Assembly (NCBI GenBank): GCA_020226215.1
Contig: CM035232.1
Coordinates: forward strand, 78,734,130 to 78,798,129
DNA from: Sindora glabra
Taxonomy: Eukaryota; Streptophyta; Magnoliopsida; Fabales; Fabaceae
Length of the DNA stretch: 64,000 nucleotides
Direction: 5' to 3'
In this document: positions 35,995-48,276 of the stretch, piece by piece
Numbering within the stretch: position 1 is the first letter of the stretch
Layout: every line of letters begins with the position of its first letter
Position numbers and translations under genes: made by a program
Notes under the pieces: generated by a model
Seen by the model: only the letters and a program-made list of their open reading frames with translations
What the model was told of the DNA's origin: nothing
The model's database searches: none

Positions 35995-36495
35995 ATATAC
36001 AATACATGACATTGAAGAGAGACACACTAATGACTAATTATCATAAATTGTGTTAGGAAGTAATATGATGGATTTGTCATGAGCAAATTTACAATTCAAG
36101 TTTGACCCTAAAAATGAAAACAATTTACAAGCCTATTCCAATACCTACTAGGATGGTACCGTACACCCATTGTTTTATCCCCGAGCCGGCCCGACTTGAC
36201 CACCTCAACCAGTTTGGTTGGGACCTTGTCCTTAAAGGGGCTCAAGAAGCATCTTATACCTAGATTAGAGGTTAGATCGAATTGGATTGGTATTATTTGG
36301 CGAGATTTGGCAGACCTAGCCAGAATTGGCAATCCACTTGAACAAATTGATTTCAAAGTGAGAAAAATATTAGTAAATATAACAAATACCAACGTCGAAC
36401 TTGTGTTTTCCGGTATAAAGGGACGATATCAATTACTAAAACCCTGCTCTTAGAAATTCGTAGGAAGAAAATTAGATTTAGAGTAACGAAGCTTC
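35995..36495. other. GC-richer island open on both strands, unassigned
   Basis: From about 36140 to 36470 the DNA is GC-richer than its surroundings (CCGAGCCGGCCCG near 36181) and has open frames of 85 codons (plus, 36196-36453) and 94 codons (minus, 36108-36392). I do not recognise either product; the residues look mixed rather than low-complexity. It could be a decayed exon or a transposon terminal region. No splice or promoter evidence was found. Confidence 0.3.
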
Positions 36496-37561
36496 CGTCC
36501 AATCTTACATATTTCTTAAATTCATATAAAAAATTTTAAGTTTAATATAATAAATATAAATAAATTAATTGAAAATAATAATTTGGATTTAAAATTTTAA
36601 GTCTTATTTATATACATATATACAAATAATACAAACTTTTAAAAAATTGGATGGTATATCCTAATTTTAAAATGAAGTAATCTTCTTAATTATAATTTTA
36701 ATAAAAATATATATATAAAGAAATCTTCTAATTATATCCTAATTGTTACAGGTCCAACAACGGCCCTTTTAATGCACTATCACTTGCCGGCTCATTCAAA
36801 TTAAGTTTTTGGTTCACTATTTTATGAATGCGTGTTATTTCAACTCACTCGCACGATCTATATATTCTCTTCTTATTGTGACATCGTGTATATTCTATTA
36901 TTACCCTATTTTCTTTTTTTCTTATTTTCTCTTCATTTTGAATTTTAAATTTTTATTATTAATTTTATTATCAGACGTTTAGGGCTTCCTTCAGAACCCG
37001 TTGCTTTTTCATATTTTCATTTTAATTGTTTAGGACTTTGACTTTCAATTTTGAAATCCACTAATTTTTATACTTTTTTTAATTTATTATTATTATTATT
37101 ATGATTAGTCGATCATTATTGAACAACTAAAATAGAGATTTATTTCTCTAATAAATTAGTACATGCCATTTTTTGCTACCTTTACAGCTTTCATTTTCTC
37201 ACCCAAAACTTTTATTTTTTCATTCATGAATATATTTATTTTCTTTTATAAAATTTTCCTTATTTTTATTTACTGTATTATTCTATTACATTATGTATAT
37301 ATGTATGATTTATTTTTTATTTATTTTATCTTTTTATACTCATCCCTAATATTTACAATTTATACACTAATATATCTAAGTAGTATAAATATAATACAAT
37401 ATATTTTTTGTTATAAAATAATTTAAATAAATAAATTTTTAATTTAATTGAATTACAATATTATATATTCTATTTTTATCTCTTTTATTACTTTACCATC
37501 TTCTTTTTGTTTATTTCATCCCATTATTTTCTTCTTTAAAATATATAATTAATTAATTAAT
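36496..37561. other. AT-rich intergenic, no gene
   Basis: No coding or RNA feature. An 87-codon open frame at 37163 is T-rich and hydrophobic and looks compositional. At about 37398-37465 a segment resembles the outer end of the right arm of the foldback element that follows, so it may be a partial extra copy. Confidence 0.5.
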
Positions 37562-38151
37562 TAATTCAATTCAAATATATTTTCAATTTATTTAAAATAA
37601 TTTTATAATAAAAAATATTTTGTTCTGTATTTTTACTACTTAATAGTGTTAGTGTCTAAATTGTAAAAAAATAGAAGTAAAAAAATTAAAAAAATGCAAT
37701 GGAATAGATAAAAGGAATAGAAACAACATATAAAATGTAAAGTTTAAACAAATTTTCATTAAAATATTTAAAAATTTTAATAAATAAATATGATTTTAAT
37801 TTATAAATGTTTTTATTAAAAATAAAATATGTAATTATATATTTTGTTATTAACCCCTATATTACTTAACATAATATAATTGCATATTTTATTTTTAATA
37901 AAAATATTTATAATTAAAATTAAAATTATTTATTAAAAAATTTAAATATTTTATTGAAAATGTGTTTAAACTTTACATTTTACATGTGGTTTCTGTCCTT
38001 TTTATTTATTCATTGCATTTTTTTAATTTTTTTCACTTCTAATTTTTTGCAATTTAGACACTGATATCATTAAATAATAAAAATGCAATACCAAATATTT
38101 TTTATTATAAAATTATTTTAAATAAATTAAAAATATAATTGAATTGAATTA
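37562..38151. mobile_element. 590-bp foldback element (MITE-like)
   Basis: Left arm 37562-37840 and right arm 37871-38151 are inverted copies over their full length, with about 30 bases between. Landmarks present in both arms: TAATTCAATTCAA end, AATTTATTTAAAATAATTTT, GTGTCTAAATTG, AATTAAAAAAATGCAATG, AAAATGTAAAGTTTAAAC, AAAATATTTAAA and AAAATAAAATATG. There is no coding capacity. RNA read through it would fold into one long hairpin. A target duplication cannot be read because the flanks are TTAA-type simple sequence on the left. Confidence 0.85.
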
Positions 38152-41100
38152 CTTATATTTTGTTTTTAATTCTTATATTAAATTTTAAAAAATTATTATT
38201 TACAAACTTAAATATATAATCATAAAATAATATAAAAATTAGAATTTAATATTTTTTAATTTTAATTTTATTTATACACATTATTTTTATGTAAAAATTA
38301 ATTATATGCCTGTGCATGAAATGCTAGTATATAGATACAATATAATTCGGTTTAACTAGCCATTTGATCTGATAAACCAGTTCAACCTCGATTCATTATC
38401 TTATTGAGATTGCTATCCGAAATAATTTTTAAAACGTTGGGTACATCTTCTTAAGTTATATCTTATATTTAATATGTCAAAATTCATTCTATTTTATTTA
38501 AGATATATTATTTCTCGCAGAACATCCCTTAACTCTGACAATATGGATGAGAGAATGCAGAATTCAAGAATAAATAATAAAATATTTATAATGCAGTATA
38601 AAATATAAGTGAATTCTTAATCTTAATGGCCATTCTTCTAAATATTTATTTTGATTGTTAAATAAAAATATTAAGATAAATTAACAATGAATAATTACTG
38701 ATGAATCTTTAATACACCTTTTATTAATTAATAAACATTCCACCCATTTGAATTGACCCAAAATTGGATAGATTTAATTGAACGATAGATACTCATTCAT
38801 TTTACCATTTTAATCTTATCTAAAATTATTTTATGAGAACTTAAATTTGATCAACCATAAATATGAAATTTTTTTATACTATTATTGAATAAGGAGATGA
38901 CATGTTACTTATAAAAGTTATAGTAATAAACTCTAACTAGATTTTAAATCCGTGCTTTGCGCGAGTATGCAAAATATTATTTATATAAAAATATGTTTTT
39001 ATAAATAAAATTTTAATAACAAAACATTTTACTTATTCTTAAAAAGTTATATGAGTAAAATTTTAATAGGATAGTTAATATTTCATAAAAAAAATTATTT
39101 GCTTCATTACTCTTAATTAAATATTTTTAATTGACTTGAAAGTTCAAAAATACTTGTCAAATGCCAGTAGAATATTGGCAAAAATAAATTATTTAAAGGA
39201 TTTTAGAGAGTTATATAAATTATAATATTAAAAATATTATGGAAAAAATTTAAAAATGTTTATAAAATCAATATCTCACAATAATTATGAATGCTTTTAC
39301 TTTATGTGATTAGCAGAAGGTGAATTTAAATAAGATGTTTTAAGTGATTAGTGAGAAAAATTAAATAAAATATTAAATACAATTAGAAAAGAAAATTTTA
39401 TTTGAATAAGATATTTAATTACTACTTAATTTAAAGTATAAAATACAATTAGAGAAAGGGCAAAACTTAAGTAAAGTTCTTTAGGTGTTTGTCATAAATT
39501 TTTCTATTCAAATTAAGATATGTATATTAATTACTTTATTATATTTGCAATATTACTAATTATTATAATTATCAAATTAAAGATATTAATACTTAGTAGA
39601 GAAATTAATACACTTATCGTAATTTGAATGAAAAACTTTATGATAAATACTAAAAAACCTTACTTAAATTCTGCCCATAGAAAAAAGATAAATGATTAAG
39701 TTGAATAAATCTATAAAATCTAAGAGGACATTGTAAATAAATTAAAGTAACTATTGATTAGTGAATTCCAATCCAGATTAATTAATTAAATTGATAATTT
39801 TAGAAATTTTAAATGCTTAATCAAACATTAAAATAAATAATTTACATGATTATAGAAAATTATAAAAATAAGGTCAAACTTTTAATAAAATAAAAGATAA
39901 TTACAAAATTAATGGTCAGTGATAATTATAACTAATATTGAGATATTTGTAATTTGTGTGATGAGAGAAATATAAATAAAGTATTTTATATGATTATAGA
40001 GAAAAAAATTTGATAAAATATTTAATATGATAAAAAAAGAGGGGCCATTTATATAAAAGAGAATAATTCAGCAAAAATTTATTAAAAAAATGACATTGAA
40101 CATACTTTTTAATATAATGGAAGTAAAAGGTAAAAATTATATATAAATAAAGCATTTTATATGATTATAAAGTAAAAATTTGAACATAATATTTAATATG
40201 ATTAGGAAGAGATAGAAAAAGGAGAATGCAATTTAACAAAAATTATTAAATAGGGCATTTACCAAACCTTTTAAAAGGTAGTAAGGTAAGAGATTATTAA
40301 GAAGATGATATGTGAAATAAAGTAAAGTTTCTTTTAACAATGAACTAATTAATATGTAAACAATTGAAGTGAATAAAAAAATATTATGTAATAAAATGGA
40401 TAAAATGCAAAAAAAAAAAATTTGGAGGTGCAAAATAATATAAAAGTGAAATAAAGTAAAACTTTTTAATAGTGAAATAATCATCGAAGTGCATAAAAAA
40501 TCATATAATAAAATAGATAAAATGAAAAAAATAATAATTTAGAAGTGCAAAGTGATATAAAAGTAAAATGAAAATGAAATGTAAAAAAATAAAAAATTAA
40601 TAGAGGGAATTAGCATCACATGAAGTGAGACAAGGAGAAAAAAGTAAATAATAATAATAATAATTATGAAAATAAAAAAGAGGACAAAATGTGAAAATAG
40701 TTCAAAAAATAAAATTAATGCTTAAAGAGAGTATAAAATAAGAGGTGGCAAAGAAGGGATATATTGACAAATGTAAATGGTACAGTCCATTAAAAGATAA
40801 TAATAAATTAATAAAATAATAATATTAAAACTAAATTATAAAAATTAATGATCTAAAAAATGATGCCCAAAACTTAACAATTAAAATATAAGTAGGGGTG
40901 GAAAAAGGAATGGATAAAATAAAAAGAAGTAAAAAACATATATAGTCATGAGTTATATTGTATAAAAAAATTAAAATTGAAAACTGAAGATAAAGAAAAA
41001 TAAAAAACTATAGTGTTTCAAACTCTTATCTTCTCTCAATATTGAAAAACTAATCAATGTAGAGCAATGAAATAAATTAATGCTTTAAGAAGCTTATAAT

Positions 41101-42216
41101 TAATTCTGGCTGTATGAGCAAGCAAGTGGAAGTCACTGCTCTTACAAATAATCGTGTTAGCGTAAGTTTTGGCAATGCGCGCACAAATAAGAAATTGAAG
41201 AAAAGGCAGTTGTTAAACAATTTCACGCCTAATATAATATATATAGATATGGTTGAAATTGAGCTTTGAATAATAGAACACTTCACTAGTTAATTTAATA
41301 ATCCTCAATTAACTATAAAAAATTGCAAAATATTTCTTTTAATTTTACAGTGATTGAATTTTATTCTCTCTATCTCTAAAAGTTTAAAAATTAAATTCTT
41401 AAATTACCTCAAAATTTAGAATTAATATTTATTTTTACTTAATTAATTATTTTATTAAATTACATAATTGTTTCATAAACCTTTTAAGGAAGTATCACAA
41501 TATTACTATATATTGGTTTACCATATTATCTTTACATATAATTTTATAACTTACTTTTAAATATTTAATTGAAATTTTATACATTTAATTTAATTTCTAT
41601 TAATTATATGATACAGTAATTATGTACAAATAAATGGTGATTAAAATTAACATACATTAATTTTATGATTTTTTTAGTAGTTCACAAATTTTATATAATT
41701 TTATAAGATAATTAATTAAAAAATTAAGTAAATTATGTGTATTGATTTTATATTTTTATAATTTAATAATTTAATTTCTAAATTTTTAAAATCAAAGAGA
41801 ATAGAATACAATCAAGTTCAAAAAAAAATTAATTCTTTTCCAAAAAAAATTAGATATAAGGCATTCAGTTATTTCGAAACATGTTTTGGAGCTCCAATTC
41901 GAAGCATATGGCATTTTCCAAGTATCTATTGTAATTCTAAATAATATTATTTTTTAAAATTTAGTAGAACCAATTCCCCTCATCACTTTACACTCGCTTT
42001 TATGTTACAGTGTTACGTGAATTGATATTCTTATTATTGAAGAAAATTCTATATTGTAGAAAAAAATTCAAGTGGAAACAGCTAGCAAGTGCGAACTTGA
42101 AGCACGTGTGAGATAAAGCAAGAAATCCATACAAAACGTCAGACATTAACACCTGCTATTCCGCCTTTGACAGATATTATTACTTTTGGAAAGTCCGAAT
42201 TCACATGGCCATTTTT
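38152..42216. other. AT-rich intergenic DNA with degenerate repeats
   Basis: No gene. A CCGTGCTTTGCGCGAG word at 38950-38965 and an inverted-looking GCCTGTGCATGAAATGCTAG at 38309 stand out from the AT background. Between 39300 and 40210 a degenerate unit recurs (GATTA.A.AGAAAAA.TT..ATAAAATATTTAATATGAT and relatives). A clearer 120-bp tandem repeat follows at 40369. Confidence 0.5.
40369..40590. repeat. 120-bp tandem repeat, about two copies
   Basis: Units start GTG.ATAAAAAAT at 40369 and 40489. Shared words are ATAAAATGGATAAAATG / ATAAAATAGATAAAATG, GAGGTGCAAAATAATATAAAAG / GAAGTGCAAAGTGATATAAAAG and AAGTAAA. The end of a preceding unit is visible at 40320-40368. The plus strand is strongly A-rich. 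Confidence 0.75.
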
Positions 42217-44087
42217 GAACCAAATTTGGCTGCTGTCTGGGGTAGCAGCCAGAGGCTACGGTACAGCCTCGATGCACGCCACCTGGGACATCATTTTACC
42301 ATTTGCGCTATTAAGACCGACCGATAAGGCTGCGTTTTTTACTATGTATACTGATTTTATTTTTTCATCTTCAACGGAATTTTTATTAATAATTAAAAAG
42401 TTTCTTGTTTTATCATAATTATAATATATTATTTGATATTTGATTTGATTGATAGTATTGATTGATCCAAGATTCAATAGTTAGAAACTAAAATTGAAGC
42501 AGTGAAGAGTTAAATAATAATTAATTTTATTTATATTTTATTAAATAATATTCTGATAATGTGGTAAAATTGAATACCATAGAGATAAAAAAATTGTACA
42601 TAAAATGTTTAAAATGATAAAAATTTATGGAAAAAATATATTAATTTCTTCTGAATTTTAAAAAATTTACATTTTTTCCTCTAATTCTAAAAATTACTTG
42701 GACATTTTTCAAATATAAAATTATTATACTTAAATCTAAATTTGTGAGAAAAATATATTGATTAAATTCAAAAAATTAAAATATAACTACTATAATAAAA
42801 AATTAAATTTTAATATAAATATTATAATTTTTTGGCCGCTTGAATTTAATTAAAACATATATTTGATGGCAAAATATATAAATTGTCATATTATTTTATT
42901 CAAATTTATAATCATCTTTCCCGTTATTTTATTAAAAAGTTTAGACTTAAATTTTTATTATTTAATTTTAAATTTAAATGTAATATTATTTTATATTTCA
43001 AAGTTTAAATAGATTTTAAAAATCGAGAGGATATCTGCGTAATTTCATTAAACTCGACAAATTTTACAGTATTTTTTTCCCCTGCAATGTATTAATATTT
43101 GATGTAAAATTTAAAGCTCTAACCCCCTAATAAGTTTTTTTAATAATTTATTGTTCTTAAAATTTGAAAATTATAGTGTATATGAGACACATTTTTATTC
43201 AATGTCTTAAAATTTAAAAACTTTTACGCTTCTTGTATTTTGCTTAAATTTCAAATATAAAAGTAGATTATATTTTTTAGAAAAAATATGAAAACATCTC
43301 CTCCAATTCTAAAGTAATTGAATTTTACCTTTTTCAATTTTAGAAATATGAAATTGACCCATTAAACTACAAAAAATCTAGAATTAATTTCTACTATTAA
43401 CTTAAATTATGATTTCATTAAATTATATAATTTATTTCATGACCTTTTTAAATATGAATCATAATATTATAATACATTACTTTATCTTGTTATTTTTAAT
43501 AAATAATTTTTATGCTATATAATTAGTAGGAATTAAATTAATATATGGAGTTTTAATTAAAAATTAAAAATAAATTGCAAAATCATATGTAAAAAATGAT
43601 GAGATAAATCAATATACTATAATATTGTCGTAGTTAAAAATATTCATAAAAAATTAAATAATTTGATAAAATGATCACTTGAATTGATAGTTAGCGTTAA
43701 TTTTAAATTTTATAAATTTAAGTAATGATTTCGAAATTTTAAGGTAGAATAGGGAAAAAAATTCAATCATCTTACAGTTGCAAGAAGTATTTTACATTTT
43801 TTTAATTTTAATATGCCTATAAGCATTATTTAAAAATCTTTAATTTTATAGCATGAAAGATAATATGTATTTATATTTTAAAATTTAAAAAAAATTAATA
43901 GTTATTAGCTTATTAATAAATTTTCCGTTGAATAAAATAAATCAGTAAATAAAGAATAAAAAACATGACCTTATTGTTAAATCTCAATTAAGCAAAATAT
44001 TAAAAAAAAAAATTCCAGGCGGCGTGCGTGCAAGGACGTTATGCTGTAGCCTCCGGCTGCTACCCCGGTAACAGCCAAATTTTGTTC
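42217..44087. mobile_element. 1.87-kb element with GC-rich terminal inverted repeats
   Basis: The left end (42217-42290) and the reverse complement of the right end (44015-44087) match over about 72 bases. Shared words are GAAC.AAATTTGGCTG, GGGGTAGCAGCC.GAGGCTAC, TGCACGC and CCTGG. The ends are GC-rich while the interior is very AT-rich and non-coding, as in a non-autonomous MULE-like or other TIR element. Superfamily is unassigned: no target duplication could be recognised (flanks ATTTTT and TTTTGTTTT are uninformative). Confidence 0.75.
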
Positions 44088-45218
44088 TTTTGTTTTTTAT
44101 GTATAACAACCGAGAAACCAGGTCAAGCAACTTGATATTTCTTACTATTAAATGTTTTTAATGATTTTTGTAGGAAATAAACAACTTATAACAGAAGCAA
44201 AGAGATCGGGGTATGATTTGAGAGATCCTGAGAAAATTCTGCCATGAAAGCAGCGGTGGATCCCACCTACTCGATGAATTACGTAGTCAATTCTTCCTAA
44301 ATAAAATCTTTTTAATTTATACACATATTAATTGTATATTTTATTTTCATAATTTATATAAAATTAGAGGAAAAATTGAAAAATAGTTTCACAAATATTT
44401 ATGTTAAAATTCTTCATTCAATATATATATTAAATATTAAATTCTATTATAGCAGAATATATTAAATAAAAAATTATTTTTATATAAAATAAAAAAATTA
44501 TAATTATCAAATATTCTATAATAAAAAGAATTAAAATATAATTTAAATTCACATAGTTGCTTAAAATGATTACATAATTAATTAAAAAAATCACATAACT
44601 TATGTTTTAATTCTAATCCTTCAGTGTTAGATATTTTATTTTAGTATGAAAACATTCTTTTCATTTAATATATTTTCATTGTACTTATCACTATTAAATA
44701 ATTATTATTAATTATTTATTACAAGATGTAATTATAATAGCTATTAATATCATAATTATTTTTAAATAAAATAATTAATACACAGATTGCAATCTAACCG
44801 AAATTTTGACCACAAACACTCCGGTGAAATTTACTTGTTCTAAAGTCAACAATTATATATGCTTTACATACCAGTTGAAAGATTTTTATTTTAAACAATT
44901 GTAAAAGTTAATTAAAATTTTATTTATTAATATATAATGATATAAAAATAACATTAAAATAAATGATAACTTCGGGGAGCAAGGAAGACCATTTCATATT
45001 TGTTGGACACATATTTGGATCTGATTCAATAATATCCAAGCTTGACGAAATTGAAGCGTGTTTGGAGAAAAGTATGCTAACCTCCACCTAACTTCTTTCA
45101 ACTCCCAAAACTGCAATAATGATGTATGTAACTCTCACCACTTGCTTCCTTGGGATTGCAAATGCATGCTGGATGTTTGTGGAATAGACGCAATGTACAT
45201 CCAAAACTGCCTCTGTCC
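44088..45218. other. Intergenic DNA and distal promoter of the permease gene
   Basis: No gene. AT-rich up to about 44960, then more balanced composition to the start codon at 45352. An AAATGCATGCTGG stretch near 45159 contains overlapping CATGCA/TGCATG RY-type elements, which in plants can be bound by B3 proteins; function here is not shown. Confidence 0.45.
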
Positions 45219-45258
45219 GTAAGCATCTGAATTTTCTGTTTGTAAGCATCTGAATTTT
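45219..45258. repeat. 17-bp perfect direct repeat, period 23, in the permease promoter
   Basis: GTAAGCATCTGAATTTT occurs at 45219-45235 and again at 45242-45258, 94-133 bases upstream of the start codon. Confidence 0.9.
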
Positions 45259-45299
45259 GAACTTTACTCAATTATTGTATTCAATTGGATTTGGAATCA

Positions 45300-45306
45300 T
45301 ATAAAG
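45300..45306 (+). promoter_or_regulatory. Probable TATA box of the permease gene
   Basis: TATAAAG lies 46 bases upstream of the ATG at 45352. If used at the usual 25-30 base distance, the 5' leader would be only about 15-20 bases. An alternative is an upstream promoter with a leader intron. An ACCAATCAG word follows at 45331. Confidence 0.4.
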
Positions 45307-45351
45307 CACCTCCAATTCCAATCCGAATCAACCAATCAGACAGAACCAACT

Positions 45352-46785
45352 ATGGTGGATTGCTTGCCCTCTTCGAGTTCTCAGCAGCACCTTCTTGAAC
45401 AAAACTCAGAAACAGTACCCGAAACTTTCCCTACCAAATCACCCAAAAAACTAGCTCTGATCCCTTTGGTCTTTCTCATCTACTTTGAGGTCGCCGGTGG
45501 CCCCTATGGCGAAGAAGCCACCGTGCGGGCGGCAGGGCCGCTCTTAGCAATCATTGGCTTCTTTATTTTCCCCTTCATTTGGAGTATCCCTGAGGCTCTT
45601 GTGACGGCTGAACTTGCCACTGCCTTTCCCGGTAATGGTGGTTTTGTCATCTGGGCTAATGAAGCCTTTGGTCCCTTTTGGGGCTTCCTTATGGGATTTT
45701 GGAAGTTCTTGAGTGCTGTCATAAACTTGGCTGCATACCCAATTCTTTGTATAGATTATCTCCAGCTGATAATCCCAGGTCTTTCTATTGGCTTATTTAG
45801 ATATATAGCCATTTTCATTTCCACTAGTGTGTTAGCTTTTCTGAATTATACTGGATTGACCATAGTAGGATATACTGCAGTTGCTCTGGGAATTGTATCA
45901 CTTATGCCATTTGTATTGTTGTCTTTAATTTCAATTCCCAAAATTGATCCCAGCAGATGGCTAAGTTTGGGTCACAATGGTGTGAAGAAAGATTGGACAT
46001 TGTACTTTAATACCCTCTTTTGGAACTTGAACTTTTGGGATAGTGCTAGTACTTTGGCTGGTGAAGTAGAGGAGCCCCAGAAAACATTCCCAAAAGCTCT
46101 GTTATCTGCTGGTCTGCTCACTTGTTTGGCTTATGTAATCCCTTTAATTGCTGCCACAGGGGCCATACCACTTGAGCAAGAAAATTGGGTTAATGGGTAT
46201 TTTGCAGTTGCAGCTGAGATAATTGCTGGAAAATGGTTGAAATTTTGGATGGAAATTGGTGCTGTTTTGTCAATAATTGGGCTATTTGAAGCTCAGCTGA
46301 GCAGTGCTGCATACCAGGTTCTGGGCATGGCAGATTTAGGTTTTATTCCACAAATTTTCGGAGCAAGATCAAGCTGGTTCAATACTCCTTCAATGGCCAT
46401 TTTGATGTCAACAGTATTGGCACTCATAGTATCCTACTTTAGTTTTGATGAAATCATATCTATAGTGAATTTCCTGTACAGTTTGGGGATGCTTTTGGAG
46501 TTTGCATCTTACCTTTGGTTGAGGAGGAAGTTCCCATCATTGAAAAGGCCATTTTCAGTACCAATGAGTTTTCCGGGTTTGATAATCATGTGCTTAATGC
46601 CTTCTGTTCTTTTGATATATGTGATGACTGTTGCTACCACCGCTGTTTATGTGGCCAGTGCTTTCATTACTGCCTCAGGAATTGTATTGCATTACTTCTT
46701 GAATCTTTGCAAGTCCGAGAATTGGATTGAATTCAGCAATGTTGGAGAGAAATTGGAAGAGGAGGTGGAGGAATATGATTTATAG
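45352..46785 (+). CDS. Polyamine uptake transporter (PUT/LAT-type APC permease)
   Basis: A single 477-codon exon encoding a plant L-type amino acid/polyamine permease of the APC superfamily, expected to import polyamines (and the analogue paraquat) by proton symport at a cell membrane. About 12 membrane segments are visible: residues 33-55 with the unwound VAGGPYGEE stretch of helix 1 (47-55), 64-84, 97-120, 122-140, 150-168, 170-195, 218-240 with WNLNFWDSASTLAGEVEEP (the helix-6 substrate region), 248-270, 285-318, 346-362, 366-390 and 406-450 as two. The soluble N-terminus (1-32) is Ser/Gln-rich and the tail (464-477) acidic. Length and motifs fit the Arabidopsis At3g13620/PUT4-like group. 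The start has A at -3 and G at +4. No stop or frameshift, the only intact gene here, with transposons on both sides. Exact paralogue and substrate are inferred. Confidence 0.95.
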   Translation: MVDCLPSSSSQQHLLEQNSETVPETFPTKSPKKLALIPLVFLIYFEVAGGPYGEEATVRAAGPLLAIIGFFIFPFIWSIPEALVTAELATAFPGNGGFVIWANEAFGPFWGFLMGFWKFLSAVINLAAYPILCIDYLQLIIPGLSIGLFRYIAIFISTSVLAFLNYTGLTIVGYTAVALGIVSLMPFVLLSLISIPKIDPSRWLSLGHNGVKKDWTLYFNTLFWNLNFWDSASTLAGEVEEPQKTFPKALLSAGLLTCLAYVIPLIAATGAIPLEQENWVNGYFAVAAEIIAGKWLKFWMEIGAVLSIIGLFEAQLSSAAYQVLGMADLGFIPQIFGARSSWFNTPSMAILMSTVLALIVSYFSFDEIISIVNFLYSLGMLLEFASYLWLRRKFPSLKRPFSVPMSFPGLIIMCLMPSVLLIYVMTVATTAVYVASAFITASGIVLHYFLNLCKSENWIEFSNVGEKLEEEVEEYDL

Positions 46786-47197
46786 AATCTGAACATTGAT
46801 ATTTATGCATATTTCCATTTAGCTTTCATTTTGTAAAGAAAATCAATTGCTGTAGGCCTGTAAGCAAGTATATTATAATGATTTATGAGTTTAAATTTAG
46901 GTAAAATTGAGCATGCGAATGTTGTGGATTCTCTCAGCAACAAAGTAGTATATTCCTAGTTTTTTTAACCATAACTCCGTTGTACCAAAACTGATATGGG
47001 TCTTTGATTTCATAATGGATGTGATGTCAGATTAAAAGAAACTACGGAGTCATAGGTAAGTTTTCATGGAAAATTAAACCTTTTCAGCTGGTAAATTTTC
47101 TTATAAATTTTTTGAGGGAGTATTTAAAATTATTTAGTTTATATTAAAATATTTGATTGAATGAAATGAAATGAAATAAAAATGGAACCAAATGAAA
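46786..47197 (+). other. 3' flank of the permease gene
   Basis: Holds the 3' untranslated region. No canonical AATAAA is obvious; T-rich and TTTGTAAAG sequence near 46827-46840 could serve as a plant-type polyadenylation signal. Nothing else recognised. Confidence 0.4.
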
Positions 47198-47733
47198 TGG
47201 TTATGTTTGATATGATAAAGAATGAAATGCCCATTCCATTTCTATTCATTTCTTATTACAAAAATAATATAGGAATGGAATGAAAAAAGTATAATTAAAG
47301 ATAATAATATTCTTATTATAAAAAATAATAAATATTTTTTTAAATAATTTAATATCATAATGTATGATATAATTAATAATTAAAAATGTCACAATTTAAA
47401 TTTTATCATCGAAATTATAATTAACAAAAAAAATTCTATAATAAAAGTATAGAAATTCTAATTTTCTAAATTTTTATATTAAATATTTTTTTAAACAATA
47501 CAAAAATGTTGTATTTTAAAGCTTATTATTAAAGTATGATTATTGAAACATTTTAATAGAGAGGTATTTAAACATTAATATTTTTAGTTATATATTAACA
47601 TTTTTTAATTATATATTAACATAGGATAATGTTGAAATATATATAAAATATGAGGATTATATATATTAAAAAATTAATATATGAATGATAGAATGACCCA
47701 TTCTATTATTTTCATTTTATAATGCATAGCAAA
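47198..47733. mobile_element. Possible hAT-like MITE downstream of the permease
   Basis: The left end TTATGTTTGATATGATAAAG and the reverse complement of the right end (TCATTTGCTATGCATTATAA) are similar. Inner GAATGAAATG / CATTCCATTTC words form further palindromic pairs. No coding capacity and no clear 8-bp target duplication. Ends are approximate. Confidence 0.4.
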
Positions 47734-48276
47734 TGAACTTTTTCGCTGTTTTCTTTCTATTTTGTTTAGTTTAACTCTTAATTTTTCAAGAATTATTATC
47801 AAAATAAGTAATACACTCCTTTCTAAATTATTTTTTTAGTAATATAAAAAATAAGAGATATCAATAAATTTCAATTATCGTTAATTATCTTTTTTTAAAA
47901 ATCATATTTCTAATCTCTCTTTTTATTATAATTTTTCTAAATTGATAATTTCTTATTTATGAGTTTACTATAAAAAATAAAAGAGGTTTATATAAAGAAT
48001 TAAGATGTCTCATATATATTAAATTATTTTAATATGATTAAAATGAAATATAATTTAAATGAAAAATATTAGTTAAATAATTAATATAATACATAATTAA
48101 TTGTATAGTGATATTTTTTATTTTTATAATTGAATACTAAAAAATAATAAAGATAATAAATAATATAATATATAATAAATATATTTTTATTTAGAATTTA
48201 GAATTAAACTTTTATTACAATTGTATTAATGATACAATTTTTAATATTTATTTTATATCATTTTCATTCAATTTAT

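Noticed and set aside
37163..37426. 87-codon hydrophobic frame
   Set aside because: T-rich compositional artefact; no signal or membrane-protein pattern beyond Phe/Ile/Tyr runs.
40233..40484. 83-codon minus-strand frame
   Set aside because: It reads through the A-rich 120-bp tandem repeat; composition alone explains it.
42167..42477. Overlapping open frames of 83 and 73 codons
   Set aside because: They lie across the GC-rich terminal inverted repeat of the 42217-44087 element and share no protein motif.
45504..46730. Extra frames on both strands inside the permease gene
   Set aside because: They overlap the 477-codon conserved membrane protein in other frames and are shadows.
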